DNA from: Saccharothrix algeriensis
GTDB lineage: Bacteria; Actinomycetota; Actinomycetes; Mycobacteriales; Pseudonocardiaceae
Length of the DNA stretch: 64,000 nt
NCBI RefSeq assembly: GCF_016907655.1
Contig: NZ_JAFBCL010000001.1
Span: 4,374,001-4,438,000 of the forward strand
Reading direction: 5' to 3'
The translations under genes were made by a program, and so were the position numbers. Positions 7,005 through 16,858 of the stretch are shown one piece after another. The notes under the pieces were generated by a model that was given only the letters and a program-made list of their open reading frames with translations, did not search any database and was not told the DNA's origin. The first letter of the stretch is position 1; each line of letters starts with the position of its first letter.

Positions 7005-8651
7005 ATGGCGGAGCTGACGATCTCGTCGGACGAGATCCGCAGTGCGATCGAGAAGTACGTCTCGACCTACTCCCCGGAAGTCAGCCGGGAAGAGGTCGGC
7101 GTCGTCGCGGAGACCTACGACGGCATCGCCATCGTCGAGGGTCTGCCCGGCACCATGACCAACGAGCTGCTGGAGTTCCCCGGCGGCGTGCTCGGCGTGG
7201 CCCTGAACCTGGAAGTGCGCGAGATCGGCGCGGTCATCCTCGGCGACTTCGACAAGATCGAAGAGGGCCAGGAGGTCAAGCGGACCGGCCAGGTGCTCTC
7301 CGTGCCCGTGGGCGACGGCTTCCTCGGCCGCGTGGTCAACCCCCTCGGCCAGCCGATCGACGGCCTCGGCGACATCGTCGCCGACGACAACCGCGCCCTG
7401 GAGCTGCAGGCCGCGTCGGTGCTCCAGCGCCAGCCCGTCGGCGAGCCCATGCAGACCGGCATCAAGGCCATCGACTCGATGACGCCGATCGGCCGCGGCC
7501 AGCGCCAGCTGATCATCGGCGACCGCAAGACCGGCAAGACCGCGGTCTGCATCGACACGATCATCAACCAGAAGAAAGCCTGGGACTCGGGCGACCCGCA
7601 GCAGCAGGTCCGCTGCGTCTACGTCGCCGTCGGCCAGAAGGGCTCCACCATCGCGGGCGTCAAGTCCGCGCTGGAGGAGGCGGGCGCGCTGGAGTACACC
7701 ACCATCGTGGCCGCCCCGGCGTCGGACTCGGCGGGCTTCAAGTGGCTCGCGCCCTACACCGGCTCGGCCATCGGCCAGCACTGGATGTACCAGGGCAAGC
7801 ACGTCCTGATCATCTTCGACGACCTGACCAAGCAGGCCGAGGCGTACCGCGCGATCTCGCTGCTGCTGCGCCGCCCGCCGGGCCGCGAGGCTTACCCCGG
7901 CGACGTGTTCTACCTGCACTCGCGCCTGCTGGAGCGCTGCGCGAAGCTGTCCGACGACCTCGGCGGCGGCTCGATGACCGGCCTGCCGATCATCGAGACC
8001 AAGGCCAACGACGTGTCGGCCTACATCCCGACCAACGTCATCTCCATCACCGACGGCCAGTGCTTCCTGGAGTCGGACCTGTTCAACGCCGGCGTCCGCC
8101 CGGCCGTCAACGTGGGCATCTCGGTCTCCCGCGTCGGTGGCGCCGCGCAGACCAAGGCGATGAAGCAGGTCTCCGGCTCGCTGCGGCTGGACCTGTCGCA
8201 GTTCCGCGAGCTGGAGGCGTTCTCCGCCTTCGCCTCCGACCTGGACGCGGCCTCCCGCGCCCAGCTGGAGCGCGGCGCGCGCCTGGTCGAGCTGCTCAAG
8301 CAGGGCCAATACTCGCCGGTCCCGATGGAGGAGCAGGTCGTCTCCATCTACCTGGGCACCAAGGGCCACCTGGACTCGGTGCCGGTGGGCGACGTCCGCC
8401 GCTTCGAGTCGGAGTTCCTGGACCACCTGCGGCGCGGCCAGGACGCGATCCTGACCGGCATCCGCGAGTCCGGGAAGTTGTCCGACGACGCCGAGAGGGG
8501 CATCGTGGACGCCGTGAACTCGTTCAAGCAGCAGTTCACCGCTTCGAGTGGCGCTTCGGTGGTCAACGAGGCCCCGGCCGACGCGATGGACGCCGACCAG
8601 GTCGGACACGAGTCGGTGAAGGTCAACCGACCCGCTCCGACCGAGAAGTGA
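7005..8651 (+). CDS. atpA: ATP synthase F1 subunit alpha
   Basis: This 548-residue non-catalytic nucleotide-binding subunit has the beta-barrel domain (about 25-95), the P-loop GDRKTGKT at 172-179 and the C-terminal helical domain. PAVNVGISVSRVGGAAQTKAM is the conserved alpha-subunit signature region. The C-terminal tail of about 35 residues beyond the core is charged; in mycobacteria an extension of this kind suppresses ATP hydrolysis, and whether this one does so is unknown. AGTGAGAGCAGGAA precedes the ATG. The next gene, atpG, begins 7 bp after the stop. Confidence 0.97.
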   Translation: MAELTISSDEIRSAIEKYVSTYSPEVSREEVGVVAETYDGIAIVEGLPGTMTNELLEFPGGVLGVALNLEVREIGAVILGDFDKIEEGQEVKRTGQVLSVPVGDGFLGRVVNPLGQPIDGLGDIVADDNRALELQAASVLQRQPVGEPMQTGIKAIDSMTPIGRGQRQLIIGDRKTGKTAVCIDTIINQKKAWDSGDPQQQVRCVYVAVGQKGSTIAGVKSALEEAGALEYTTIVAAPASDSAGFKWLAPYTGSAIGQHWMYQGKHVLIIFDDLTKQAEAYRAISLLLRRPPGREAYPGDVFYLHSRLLERCAKLSDDLGGGSMTGLPIIETKANDVSAYIPTNVISITDGQCFLESDLFNAGVRPAVNVGISVSRVGGAAQTKAMKQVSGSLRLDLSQFRELEAFSAFASDLDAASRAQLERGARLVELLKQGQYSPVPMEEQVVSIYLGTKGHLDSVPVGDVRRFESEFLDHLRRGQDAILTGIRESGKLSDDAERGIVDAVNSFKQQFTASSGASVVNEAPADAMDADQVGHESVKVNRPAPTEK

Positions 8652-8658
8652 CGTAGGC

Positions 8659-9562
8659 ATGGCAGCCCAGATCCGAGAGCTGCGCCAGCGGATCCGAACG
8701 GTCAACTCGACCAAGAAGATCACCAAGGCGTACGAGCTCATCGCCACGTCGCGGCTGGCCAAGGCCCAGGCGCGGGTCGCGGCCTCGCGCCCGTACGCGG
8801 ACGAGATCACCGGGGTGCTCTCCGCGCTGGCGAGCGCCTCGACCAACCTCGACCACCCGCTGCTGACCGAGCGCACCGCGCCCAAGCGGGCCGGGGTCAT
8901 CGTCGTGACCAGCGACAAGGGCATGTGCGGCGGGTACAACGCCAACGTGCTGCGGGCGGCCGAGGAGCTGTTCGCGCTGCTGCGGTCCGAGGGCAAGGAG
9001 CCCGTGCTCTACGTCATCGGCCGCAAGGGCGCGGGCTACTACCGCTTCCGCCGCCGTGAGATCACGGCCGAGTGGACGGGCTTCTCGCAGCTCCCGCACT
9101 ACGTCAACGCCGCGGAAGCGGGCGACGTGGTGGTGCCCGCGTTCCTCGCGGGCACCGACGACGGCGGCGACGGCGTCGACGAGCTGCACGTCGTCTACAC
9201 CGAGTTCAAGTCGATGCTCAGCCAGCAGCCGACCGCCAAGCGCATCGCGCCGATGGAGGTCGAGTACGAGCAGTCCCAGCCGAAGCTCCAGTCGGTGTAC
9301 TCGTTCGAGCCGGACGCCGAGGCGCTGCTCGGGGAGCTGCTGCCCAAGTACGTCAAGACCCGGCTGTTCTCGGCACTGCTGGAAGCGGCGGCGTCGGAGT
9401 CGGCGGCCCGGCGGACCGCGATGAAGGCGGCGACGGACAACGCCACCGAGCTGGTGCGCAACCTCAGCCGCCAGGCCAACGCCGCCCGCCAGGCCCAGAT
9501 CACCCAGGAGATCAGCGAGATCGTCGGTGGCGCCTCCGCGCTTACCGGGGGCGCAGGAAGTG

Positions 9563-9570
<8 letters not shown>
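8659..9570 (+). CDS. atpG: ATP synthase F1 subunit gamma
   Basis: This 303-residue protein forms the central rotor shaft. The N-terminal helix begins MAAQIRELRQRIRTVNSTKKITKAYE and the C-terminal helix ends with the conserved ARQAQITQEISEIVGGASAL segment; both pack as the coiled coil inside the alpha3beta3 barrel. The globular middle includes VTSDKGMCGGYN. An insertion around 160-175 rich in Asp and Gly (GTDDGGDGVDE) lies where actinobacterial gamma subunits carry a variable loop. The stop overlaps the start of atpD, indicating translational coupling. Confidence 0.96.
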
Positions 9571-10999
<1,429 letters not shown>

Positions 11000-11014
11000 G
11001 CCGGACCGCTCGGC

Positions 11015-11053
11015 GAAGGGCCCGCTCGTCCACCGTGGACGGGCGGGCCCTTC
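11015..11053. terminator. Bidirectional terminator between atpD and iclR
   Basis: GAAGGGCCCGC (11015-11025) pairs perfectly with GCGGGCCCTTC (11043-11053), and the interior GTCCA/TGGAC pairs again above a short loop. It lies 15 bp after the atpD stop and before the stop of the convergent iclR, so it can serve both. It separates atpD from atpC. Confidence 0.8.
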
Positions 11054-11066
11054 CGCTTCCCGGGCG

Positions 11067-11813
11067 TCAGGGGGTGCGCCACCCGAGGGCGCGGGAGATC
11101 GTGCGCCCGCAGGCCCGCACGGCCGGCAGGACCGTGTCGGTGCGGGTGTCGGTCGGCACCACCACCGACACCGCCGCCACCACCTCGCCGCCCGGCCCGC
11201 GCACCGGGGCGGCCACCGAGTGCGTGAACGTCTCGATCTGCCGGTCGGAGGTGGCGTAGCCGTCCCGCCGGACGGTCGCCAGGGCGGTCCGCAGGGCGTT
11301 CGGCGTCGTGATGGTGTGCGCGGTGTACCGCTTGAGCGGCTGGGCCAGGGCGCGGTCCTGGACGTCCTTGGGGGCGTGGGCCAGCAGCACCAGGCCCACG
11401 CCGGTGGCGTGCAGGGGCATCCGCGACCCCATCCTGGTGACGACGTTGACCGCGTCCCTGGCCGAGATCCGCTCCACGTACACGGCCTCCAGGCCGTCGC
11501 GGATCGCCAGCTGCACGTTGTGGCGGGTGACCTCGAACAGGTCCTCCAGGTACGGCAGGGCGCGCTCCCGCAGCCCCAGCGCGCCGGGGGAGAGGGCGCC
11601 CAGCTCCCACAGCCGCAGGCCGATGGTGAAGCGGCCGGCCTCGTCGCGGGCCAGCGCCCCCCACGCCACCAGTTCCCGGGTCAGCCGGTGCGTGGTGCTC
11701 AGCGGCAGGCCGGAGTACCGGCTCAGCTCGGACAGGGTGGCCGAGGGGCGGTCGGCGGTGAAGACGGCGAGCAGCGCGAACGCTCGGCCGAGGAGGGACT
11801 TGGGGGCTGGCAC
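11067..11813 (-). CDS. IclR-family transcriptional regulator
   Basis: This protein of about 248 residues has an N-terminal winged helix-turn-helix (about 5-65, ATLSELSRYSGLPLSTTHRLTREL) and a C-terminal IclR effector domain. The latter includes the LRERALPYLEDLFEVTRHNVQLAI and VAAPVRGPGGEVVAAVSVV segments that form the ligand pocket. It is divergent from an aromatic-acid-type MFS transporter, so it probably controls that gene in response to a small organic acid, as PcaR/PobR-like regulators do. The start could be GTG 11813 (used here, GGAAG 10 nt upstream) or GTG 11822. It lies inside the ATP synthase cluster, which is unusual. Confidence 0.85.
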   Translation of the reverse strand: MPAPKSLLGRAFALLAVFTADRPSATLSELSRYSGLPLSTTHRLTRELVAWGALARDEAGRFTIGLRLWELGALSPGALGLRERALPYLEDLFEVTRHNVQLAIRDGLEAVYVERISARDAVNVVTRMGSRMPLHATGVGLVLLAHAPKDVQDRALAQPLKRYTAHTITTPNALRTALATVRRDGYATSDRQIETFTHSVAAPVRGPGGEVVAAVSVVVPTDTRTDTVLPAVRACGRTISRALGWRTP

Positions 11814-11824
11814 GGCTCTCACTC

Positions 11825-11839
11825 TTCCGTTCACCGGAA
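11825..11839. promoter_or_regulatory. Candidate IclR operator
   Basis: TTCCG-N5-CGGAA forms a perfect inverted repeat in the 110-bp divergent gap between iclR and the MFS gene. It overlaps the iclR ribosome binding site, which would suit autoregulation. The assignment rests on symmetry and position only. Confidence 0.4.
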
Positions 11840-11923
11840 AGGGTACTCCCCGCGGGCCGGTGACCGCCGCCACGCTGGGCCACCGGGTCGGGCGTCGGTC
11901 CACTCCGGACACGAGGAGGTGTC

Positions 11924-13114
11924 ATGGCTGGTCGTTGGGTGTTGCCGCTGAGCTGGGCGGCGGTGCTGCTGGACGGGTTCGACCTGGTGGTGCTCGGGAC
12001 CGTGCTGCCGGTCCTGCTGCAAGACCGGGTGTGGGGGCTGACACCGGCCGGCGCGAGCGTGGTCTCCACGGTGGGGCTGGTCGGCATGATGGTCGGCGCG
12101 CTGGCGATCGGGACGGTCACCGACGTGATCGGGCGGCGCAAGGCGCTGATCCTCGCGGTGGCGAGCTTCTCGGTGTTCACCGCGCTGTGCGCGGTCGCGC
12201 CGTCGGTGGTGGTGTTCGCGGCGCTGCGGTTCCTCGCGGGGCTGGGGCTGGGCGGGTGCCTGCCCACCGCCATCGCGCTGGTCAACGAGTTCGCCCCGGC
12301 GGAGCGCCGCGGGCGCGCCACCACGTGGATCATGACCGGGTACCACGTGGGCGCGGTCGTCACGGCGTTGCTGGGTATCGCGGTCATCCCGTCGCTGGGG
12401 TGGCGGGCGCTGTTCGTCATCGGCGCCGCGCCCGCGCTGCTGCTGGTGCCGCTGATGCTGCGCCACCTGCCCGAGTCGCGCGCGTTCAGCGCCGCGCCGG
12501 TCAAGGACGTGGTGGGCTCGCTGTTCCGGCCCGGCCTGGTGCGGGCCACGGTGGCGTTCTGGGTGGCCTCGTTCATGGGCCTGCTGCTGGTGTACGGGCT
12601 CAACACGTGGCTGCCGCAGATCATGCGGGCCGCCGGGTACCCGCTGGGCGCCGCGCTGGGGCTGCTGCTGACGCTGAACATCGGGGCGGTGATCGGCCTG
12701 GTGGTCGCGGGCGCGGTGGCGGACCGGGTCGGCGTGCGGCCCGCGACGATCGCGTGGTTCGCCGCGTCGGCGGTGGCGCTGGGCGCGTTGAGCGTCAAGC
12801 TGCCCGGGATCGGCGTGTACGCGGCGGTGCTGGTGGCGGGCTGCTTCGTGTTCAGCGCGCAGGTGCTGGTGTACGCCTACGTGGGCCGCGTCTACGGTGA
12901 CGACAACCGGGCCACCGGTTTGGGATGGGCAGCCGGTATGGGACGGATCGGCGCGATCTGTGGTCCACTACTGGGGGGCGCGCTGCTCACCGCGGGGATC
13001 GCCTACCCGTGGGGTTTCTACGCGTTCGCCTTGGTCGCCGCGGCGGGGGCTGTGGCGGTGCTCACCGTTGGGGCGACCACCGGGCGGGTGACTCCACCGG
13101 TGTCCGGCGGCTGA
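11924..13114 (+). CDS. MFS transporter, aromatic acid:H+ symporter-like
   Basis: This 396-residue protein has twelve predicted membrane segments. The start of helix 1 has the DGFDLVVLGTVLP signature of the aromatic acid:H+ symporter group (PcaK/BenK/shikimate-like), and the loop between helices 2 and 3 carries GTVTDVIGRRKAL, the MFS motif A. CGAGGAGGT precedes the ATG. Likely substrates are benzoate-type or other small carboxylic acids; the exact one cannot be read from the sequence. Its divergent IclR neighbour supports an inducible uptake role. Together they separate atpD from atpC by about 2.2 kb. Confidence 0.85.
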   Translation: MAGRWVLPLSWAAVLLDGFDLVVLGTVLPVLLQDRVWGLTPAGASVVSTVGLVGMMVGALAIGTVTDVIGRRKALILAVASFSVFTALCAVAPSVVVFAALRFLAGLGLGGCLPTAIALVNEFAPAERRGRATTWIMTGYHVGAVVTALLGIAVIPSLGWRALFVIGAAPALLLVPLMLRHLPESRAFSAAPVKDVVGSLFRPGLVRATVAFWVASFMGLLLVYGLNTWLPQIMRAAGYPLGAALGLLLTLNIGAVIGLVVAGAVADRVGVRPATIAWFAASAVALGALSVKLPGIGVYAAVLVAGCFVFSAQVLVYAYVGRVYGDDNRATGLGWAAGMGRIGAICGPLLGGALLTAGIAYPWGFYAFALVAAAGAVAVLTVGATTGRVTPPVSGG

Positions 13115-13150
13115 GGGTGGCTGGGGCGGCGCGTGCTCCGGGCGACCGTT

Positions 13151-13156
13151 TAGACT
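13151..13156 (+). promoter_or_regulatory. Possible -10 box for atpC
   Basis: TAGACT fits TANNNT in the 79-bp gap between the MFS gene and atpC, 37 nt before the atpC start. It would give the detached atpC its own promoter. No -35 is evident. Confidence 0.3.
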
Positions 13157-13193
13157 GCACGGGACTTCCAGTGCCAGACAGAGGGAGATGCGC

Positions 13194-13559
13194 GTGGCCG
13201 AGATGACCGTTCAGCTGGTCGCGGTGGAACGCCGCCTGTGGTCCGGCACGGCCACCTCCGTGGTCGCGCAGACGACCGAGGGTGAGATCGGCATCCTGCC
13301 CGGCCACGAGCCCGTGCTCGGCCAGCTCGTCGAGGGTGGCGTGGTGCGCATCCGGACCGTCGACAACGACCTGGTGACCGCGGCCGTGCACGGCGGGTTC
13401 CTGTCGGTGACCGGTGAGGGCGTGAGCGTCCTGGCCGAGGCCGCCGAGCTGTCCCACGAGATCGACGTGGACGAGGCCCGGTCGGCGCTGTCGGACGCGG
13501 ACGAGGTGGAGCGGGCGAGGGCGATGGCACGCCTCCGCGCTGCCGGCCACACGGCCTGA
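13194..13559 (+). CDS. atpC: ATP synthase F1 subunit epsilon
   Basis: This 121-residue subunit has the N-terminal beta-sandwich (TTEGEIGILPGHEPVLGQLVEGG, HGGFLSVTGEGVSVLAEAAEL) that binds gamma and the c-ring, and a short C-terminal helical segment. I chose GTG 13194 (MAEMTVQLVAVERRLWSG) because the homologous mycobacterial protein begins MAELNVEIVAV and GGGAGA lies 5-6 nt upstream. ATG 13188 would add two residues. It is normally next to atpD; here the iclR and MFS genes lie between them, so its expression must be matched to the rest of the enzyme from a separate promoter. Confidence 0.93.
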   Translation: MAEMTVQLVAVERRLWSGTATSVVAQTTEGEIGILPGHEPVLGQLVEGGVVRIRTVDNDLVTAAVHGGFLSVTGEGVSVLAEAAELSHEIDVDEARSALSDADEVERARAMARLRAAGHTA

Positions 13560-13581
13560 CGCGGACGAGCGGACAAGCGCC

Positions 13582-14016
13582 GTGGGGATCGCCGAAGTCG
13601 TCGGGGTGGTCCTGTTCGTCGCGGTGGTGGTCCTCGCGTACGTCACGTGGCGCCGGATCCGCCTGCTCAGGGCCGGCGGGGTGCACGTGGCCCTGCGGAC
13701 CAGGCTCGACGCCACCGGCCGGGGCTGGCACCTCGGCGTCGGGCACTACCGCGGCGATTCGTTCGTGTGGTCCCGGGTGCTGAGCCTGCGCACCGGCCCG
13801 GACCGCGTGATCCACCGCGAGGGCTTCGAGATCGACGACCGGCGCGAGCCGACCGCCTCCGAGACCTATGCGATGCCGCACGGCGCCGTGGTGCTCAGCT
13901 GCCGCGGCGCCGAGGGCGAACCGGTGGAGATCGCCATGGGCCCGGACGCGCTCACCGGCTTCCTGTCCTGGCTGGAATCCGCCCCCCCGGGCCGTTCGAT
14001 CCCCTGGGCTTCATAG
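13582..14016 (+). CDS. DUF2550 membrane-anchored protein
   Basis: This 144-residue protein has one N-terminal membrane segment (about 4-22) followed by RRIRLLRAGGVHVALRTR and a cytoplasmic or wall-side domain of about 110 residues typical of DUF2550. The family lies immediately after atpC in mycobacteria (Rv1312) and many other actinobacteria; its function is unknown. The start is GTG 13582, 22 bp after atpC, with weak ribosome binding sequence, so it is probably co-transcribed with atpC. The conserved atpC-DUF2550 link shows that the break in the atp cluster is upstream of atpC. Confidence 0.85.
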   Translation: MGIAEVVGVVLFVAVVVLAYVTWRRIRLLRAGGVHVALRTRLDATGRGWHLGVGHYRGDSFVWSRVLSLRTGPDRVIHREGFEIDDRREPTASETYAMPHGAVVLSCRGAEGEPVEIAMGPDALTGFLSWLESAPPGRSIPWAS

Positions 14017-14097
14017 CCGCCCCCCACCGCCGCCTTCGGCGCTCTCACCCCGCACCGCCGCCTTCGGCCAGGCACACCCAGTGCAGTCCGGTGCCTT

Positions 14098-14222
14098 CGT
14101 GTTCTCCCCGTATGGCCTGCCCGGAGGGCTACCATGCTTTCTTGGGGGGTGCAAGCACGCTTTTCGCTTGCACCCCCCAAGAAAGCATGGTCGTCTTTGA
14201 CAGGCCATACGGGGAGAACACG
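14098..14222 (-). repeat. Nested-hairpin element, copy A
   Basis: Outer arms CGTGTTCTCCCCGTATGGCC... (14098-14119 and 14201-14222) are perfectly complementary over 22 bp. Inner arms (14131-14156 and 14166-14191) are perfectly complementary over 26 bp around the 9-nt loop ACGCTTTTC. Unpaired stretches of 11 and 9 nt separate outer and inner stems. A conserved flank rich in CCTTGGCGGCCTGCCCGTCC follows to about 14276. Relative to copies B and D it is inverted. It lies downstream of the DUF2550 gene. Confidence 0.9.
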
Positions 14223-14300
14223 ACCGCTCTTTCTTTTCATTCTCCTTGGCGGCCTGCCCGTCCGGCGAGGACTCTTCATCTTTTCAGCCAAGCGCTCTGC

Positions 14301-14384
14301 CGCCCTCTCCGAAGAACGCAACGAGCACCGCCCTCTCCGAAAAGCGCAACGAGCACCGCCCCCTCCCTGAAGAGCGCAACGTGC
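14301..14384 (+). repeat. 28-bp tandem repeat x3
   Basis: Three units of 28 bp (14301, 14329, 14357) each begin CGCCC and contain a GCGCAAC or ACGCAAC core. They adjoin the flank of hairpin copy A and have no coding signal. The remaining spacer to 14535 shows nothing else beyond a TAGCCT near 14465 that could be a -10 box for the next gene. Confidence 0.7.
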
Positions 14385-14535
14385 GATCGGCCGAACGAGC
14401 CACCGCGCACCGTTGCCCGGCCGTACCCCCGCCGATACCGCCTCCCCGAACCTTCCCCGTCGCTAGCCTGGGGCCGCTGCCACCCACGCCGAACACACCG
14501 TCCGGCGTGCGCAGCACAAAGGGGGATGGACCGGG

Positions 14536-14751
14536 ATGGCTTCCGATGAGAAACCACCGCCACTGCACTTCGTCTTCTACGTCTTCGGGTTCGCGGTGCT
14601 GTTCGCGACCCGCACGAGCCTGCGGCACCTCTTACCCGACGCGCCCTGGTACGTGCCGCTGATCGGCGCGCTGCTCGTCTACGGCGGCGTGCTGCTGGGC
14701 ATCCGGGCGTACTTGCGGAGGAAGTGGAGGCTTCGGCAGCAGCAGGGGTGA
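14536..14751 (+). CDS. Small two-helix membrane protein, unknown
   Basis: This 71-residue protein has two predicted membrane segments (about 10-27 and 38-59) and a basic C-terminal tail (YLRRKWRLRQQQ), which predicts both ends in the cytoplasm. I do not recognise a family. Codon use is GC-rich at third positions and the start ATG is 14536. It is flanked by hairpin copy A upstream and by the convergent cobalamin adenosyltransferase gene downstream. A shorter start is possible, but the first helix would be unaffected. Confidence 0.6.
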   Translation: MASDEKPPPLHFVFYVFGFAVLFATRTSLRHLLPDAPWYVPLIGALLVYGGVLLGIRAYLRRKWRLRQQQG

Positions 14752-14818
14752 CTCCCTCGACAGCAGGGTGGCACCCCGGCAGCCCCGGGCACCGCCCGCG
14801 CTCCGCACCCGACTCCGA

Positions 14819-15391
14819 TCAGGCGTTCCCGCCCGGCTTCCACAGCACGTCGCCCTCCGGGTTCGCCACCCTGGCCAGGATGAACAGCAGGTCGGACAGG
14901 CGGTTGAGGTACTTGGCCGGCAGGGTGCCGGTCCGCTCCGGCTCCGCTTCGACCAGCGCCCAGGTCGCGCGCTCGGCCCGGCGGGCGATGGTGCGGGCCT
15001 GGTGGAGCAGGGCCGCGCCCGGGGTGCCGCCGTTGAGGATGAACGAGTCGAGCTTGCCGACCCGCGCGTTGTACTCGTCGCACCACGCCTCCAGGCGGTC
15101 GACGTAGCCCTGGGTCACCCGCAGCGGCGGGTACTCGGGGTTCTCGACCACGGGGGTGCAGAGGTCCGCGCCCACGTCGAACAGGTCGTTCTGGACCTTG
15201 CGGACGACCCCGGCCACGTCCTCCGCCAGGCTGCCCAGGGCCAGGGCGACGCCGAGGGCGGCGTTGGTCTCGTCCACGTCCGCGTAAGCCGTGATGCGCG
15301 GGGAGGTCTTGGGCACGCGGCTGAAGTCGCCCAGGCCCGTGGTGCCGTCGTCGCCCACGCGGGTGTAGATCTTCGTCAGGTGAACCGCCAT
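14819..15391 (-). CDS. Corrinoid (cob(I)alamin) adenosyltransferase, PduO type
   Basis: This 190-residue enzyme transfers the adenosyl group of ATP to cob(I)alamin, making adenosylcobalamin. The N-terminal KIYTRVGDDGTTGL motif is the ATP-binding loop of PduO-type enzymes, and RTIARRAERATWAL and YLNRLSDLLFILAR supply conserved helices of the trimer interface. The product is the cofactor of the mutase MeaA encoded at 17898. The start ATG 15391 is set by homology and by a TACAGT box 7 nt upstream; the frame is open further but without family similarity. Gene order pduO-murA matches Rv1314c-Rv1315. Confidence 0.92.
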   Translation of the reverse strand: MAVHLTKIYTRVGDDGTTGLGDFSRVPKTSPRITAYADVDETNAALGVALALGSLAEDVAGVVRKVQNDLFDVGADLCTPVVENPEYPPLRVTQGYVDRLEAWCDEYNARVGKLDSFILNGGTPGAALLHQARTIARRAERATWALVEAEPERTGTLPAKYLNRLSDLLFILARVANPEGDVLWKPGGNA

Positions 15392-15398
15392 GCCAAGC

Positions 15399-15404
15399 AC
15401 TGTA
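15399..15404 (-). promoter_or_regulatory. -10 box for leaderless adenosyltransferase gene
   Basis: On the minus strand TACAGT ends 7 nt before the ATG at 15391, with no ribosome binding site, which suggests a leaderless mRNA. Confidence 0.45.
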
Positions 15405-15477
15405 GGGGGCTCCGGGCACTGGCTTGATTCAGTGCCTCCGTACGATTGCCCGCAAACCGACATGAGGAGTTTCCTTG

Positions 15478-16737
15478 GTGAGCGAGCACTTCCGGGTCCA
15501 GGGCGGTGCGCGGCTAGTCGGCGAGGTCGAGGTCGTCGGGGCCAAGAACAGCGTGCTGAAGCTGATGGCGGCGGCGCTGCTGGCCGAGGGCACGACCACC
15601 ATCACCAACTGCCCGGAGATCCTGGACGTGCCCCTGATGGCCGACGTCCTGCGCAGCCTCGGCTGCTCGGTGGACCTGGACGGCGACGTCGTCACGATCA
15701 CGACGCCGGCCGAGCTGAACCACCGCGCCGACTCCGAGGCGATGGGCAAGCTGCGGGCCTCGGTGTGCGTGCTCGGGCCGCTGGTCGGGCGGTGCAAGCG
15801 GGCCGTGGTGGCGCTGCCGGGCGGTGACGCGATCGGCTCGCGACCGCTGGACATGCACCAGAACGGGCTGCGCAGGCTCGGCGCGCACAGCGAGATCGAG
15901 CACGGCTGCGTGGTCGCGGAGGCCGAGGGCCTGCACGGCGCCCAGGTCTGGCTGGACTTCCCGAGCGTCGGCGCCACCGAGAACATCCTGATGGCCGCCG
16001 TGCTGGCCAAGGGCACCACGGTGATCGACAACGCCGCGCGCGAGCCGGAGATCGTGGACATCTGCGTGATGCTCCAGGAGATGGGCGCGCGCATCGAGGG
16101 CGCCGGGACCTCGACGCTCACCGTGCACGGCGTGGAATCGCTGCGCCCGACGCAGCACCGCGTCATCGGCGACCGCATCGTCGGCGCGACGTGGGCGTTC
16201 GCCGCCGCCATGACGCGGGGCGACATCACCGTGCGCGGTGTGAACCCGCACCACCTGGACCTGGTGCTGGAGAAGCTGCGGATGGCGGGCGCGGACGTCA
16301 CCACGTTCGACGACGACGGCTTCCGCGTGGTGCAGGAGGGCCGCCCGCAGTCGGTGGACTTCGTGACCCTGCCCTACCCCGGTTTCGCCACCGACCTCCA
16401 GCCGTTCGCGATCGCGCTGTCGAGCGTGTCCGAGGGCACGTCGATGATCACCGAGAACCTGTTCGAGGCGCGGTTCCGGTTCATCGAGGAGATGGTGCGG
16501 CTGGGTGCGGACGCGCGCACCGACGGCCACCACGCGGTCGTGCGCGGGGTGGACCGGCTGTCCAGCGCGCCGGTCTGGGCGTCGGACATCCGGGCGGGCG
16601 CCGGGCTCGTGCTGGCCGGCCTGTGCGCGGACGGGGTGACCGAGGTCTACGAGATCTTCCACATCGAGCGCGGCTACCCGGGCTTCGTGGAGAACCTGCG
16701 CAAGCTCGGCGCGACGGTGGACCGCGTCGCTTCGTGA
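15478..16737 (+). CDS. murA: UDP-N-acetylglucosamine 1-carboxyvinyltransferase MurA (Asp type)
   Basis: This 419-residue cytoplasmic enzyme adds enolpyruvate from PEP to UDP-GlcNAc, the first committed step of peptidoglycan synthesis. The N-terminal GAKNSVLKLMAAALL binds UDP-GlcNAc. The active-site loop reads ALPGGDAIGSRPLD, with Asp117 in place of the Cys that fosfomycin alkylates in E. coli MurA, so intrinsic fosfomycin resistance is expected, as known for mycobacterial MurA. GTG 15478 is preferred because GAGGAG lies 8 nt upstream; TTG 15475 is adjacent. The last codons and stop are partly repeated downstream. Confidence 0.96.
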   Translation: MSEHFRVQGGARLVGEVEVVGAKNSVLKLMAAALLAEGTTTITNCPEILDVPLMADVLRSLGCSVDLDGDVVTITTPAELNHRADSEAMGKLRASVCVLGPLVGRCKRAVVALPGGDAIGSRPLDMHQNGLRRLGAHSEIEHGCVVAEAEGLHGAQVWLDFPSVGATENILMAAVLAKGTTVIDNAAREPEIVDICVMLQEMGARIEGAGTSTLTVHGVESLRPTQHRVIGDRIVGATWAFAAAMTRGDITVRGVNPHHLDLVLEKLRMAGADVTTFDDDGFRVVQEGRPQSVDFVTLPYPGFATDLQPFAIALSSVSEGTSMITENLFEARFRFIEEMVRLGADARTDGHHAVVRGVDRLSSAPVWASDIRAGAGLVLAGLCADGVTEVYEIFHIERGYPGFVENLRKLGATVDRVAS

Positions 16738-16805
16738 GGTCGGAGCGCGTGAGGTCGGAGCGCATCACTTCGTGAGGTCGGAGCGCGTCGCTCCTCGAAG
16801 GCGGA
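16723..16805 (+). repeat. Degenerate about 23-bp repeats spanning the murA stop
   Basis: The end of murA (CGCGTCGCTTCGTGAGGTCG) is followed by a shortened unit, a near-copy with CATCACTTCGTGAGGTCGGA, and a diverged copy (CGCGTCGCTCCTCGAAGG). Each unit finishes in CGGAGCG. The first contains the murA stop codon. Confidence 0.7.
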
Positions 16806-16858
16806 GCGCCGCCTCCTGACCCCGGTCACCCCTCCGCCGGGGGCCGGCCCCGAGCCGG

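Noticed and set aside
6093..8996. Long open minus-strand frame of 967 codons opposite the atp genes
   Set aside because: It is the complement of well-supported atpH and atpA with His/Arg/Gln-rich composition and no ribosome binding site; high GC content leaves antisense frames open.
13161..13167. GGGACTT before atpC as a second DevR/DosR site
   Set aside because: Only the left half matches; the right half has several mismatches, so chance is likely.
14098..14222. Small proteins encoded across the nested hairpins (frames reading LGGCK or FRGVQA segments)
   Set aside because: The frame shifts between copies while the stems are preserved by paired changes, so selection acts on pairing, not on a peptide.
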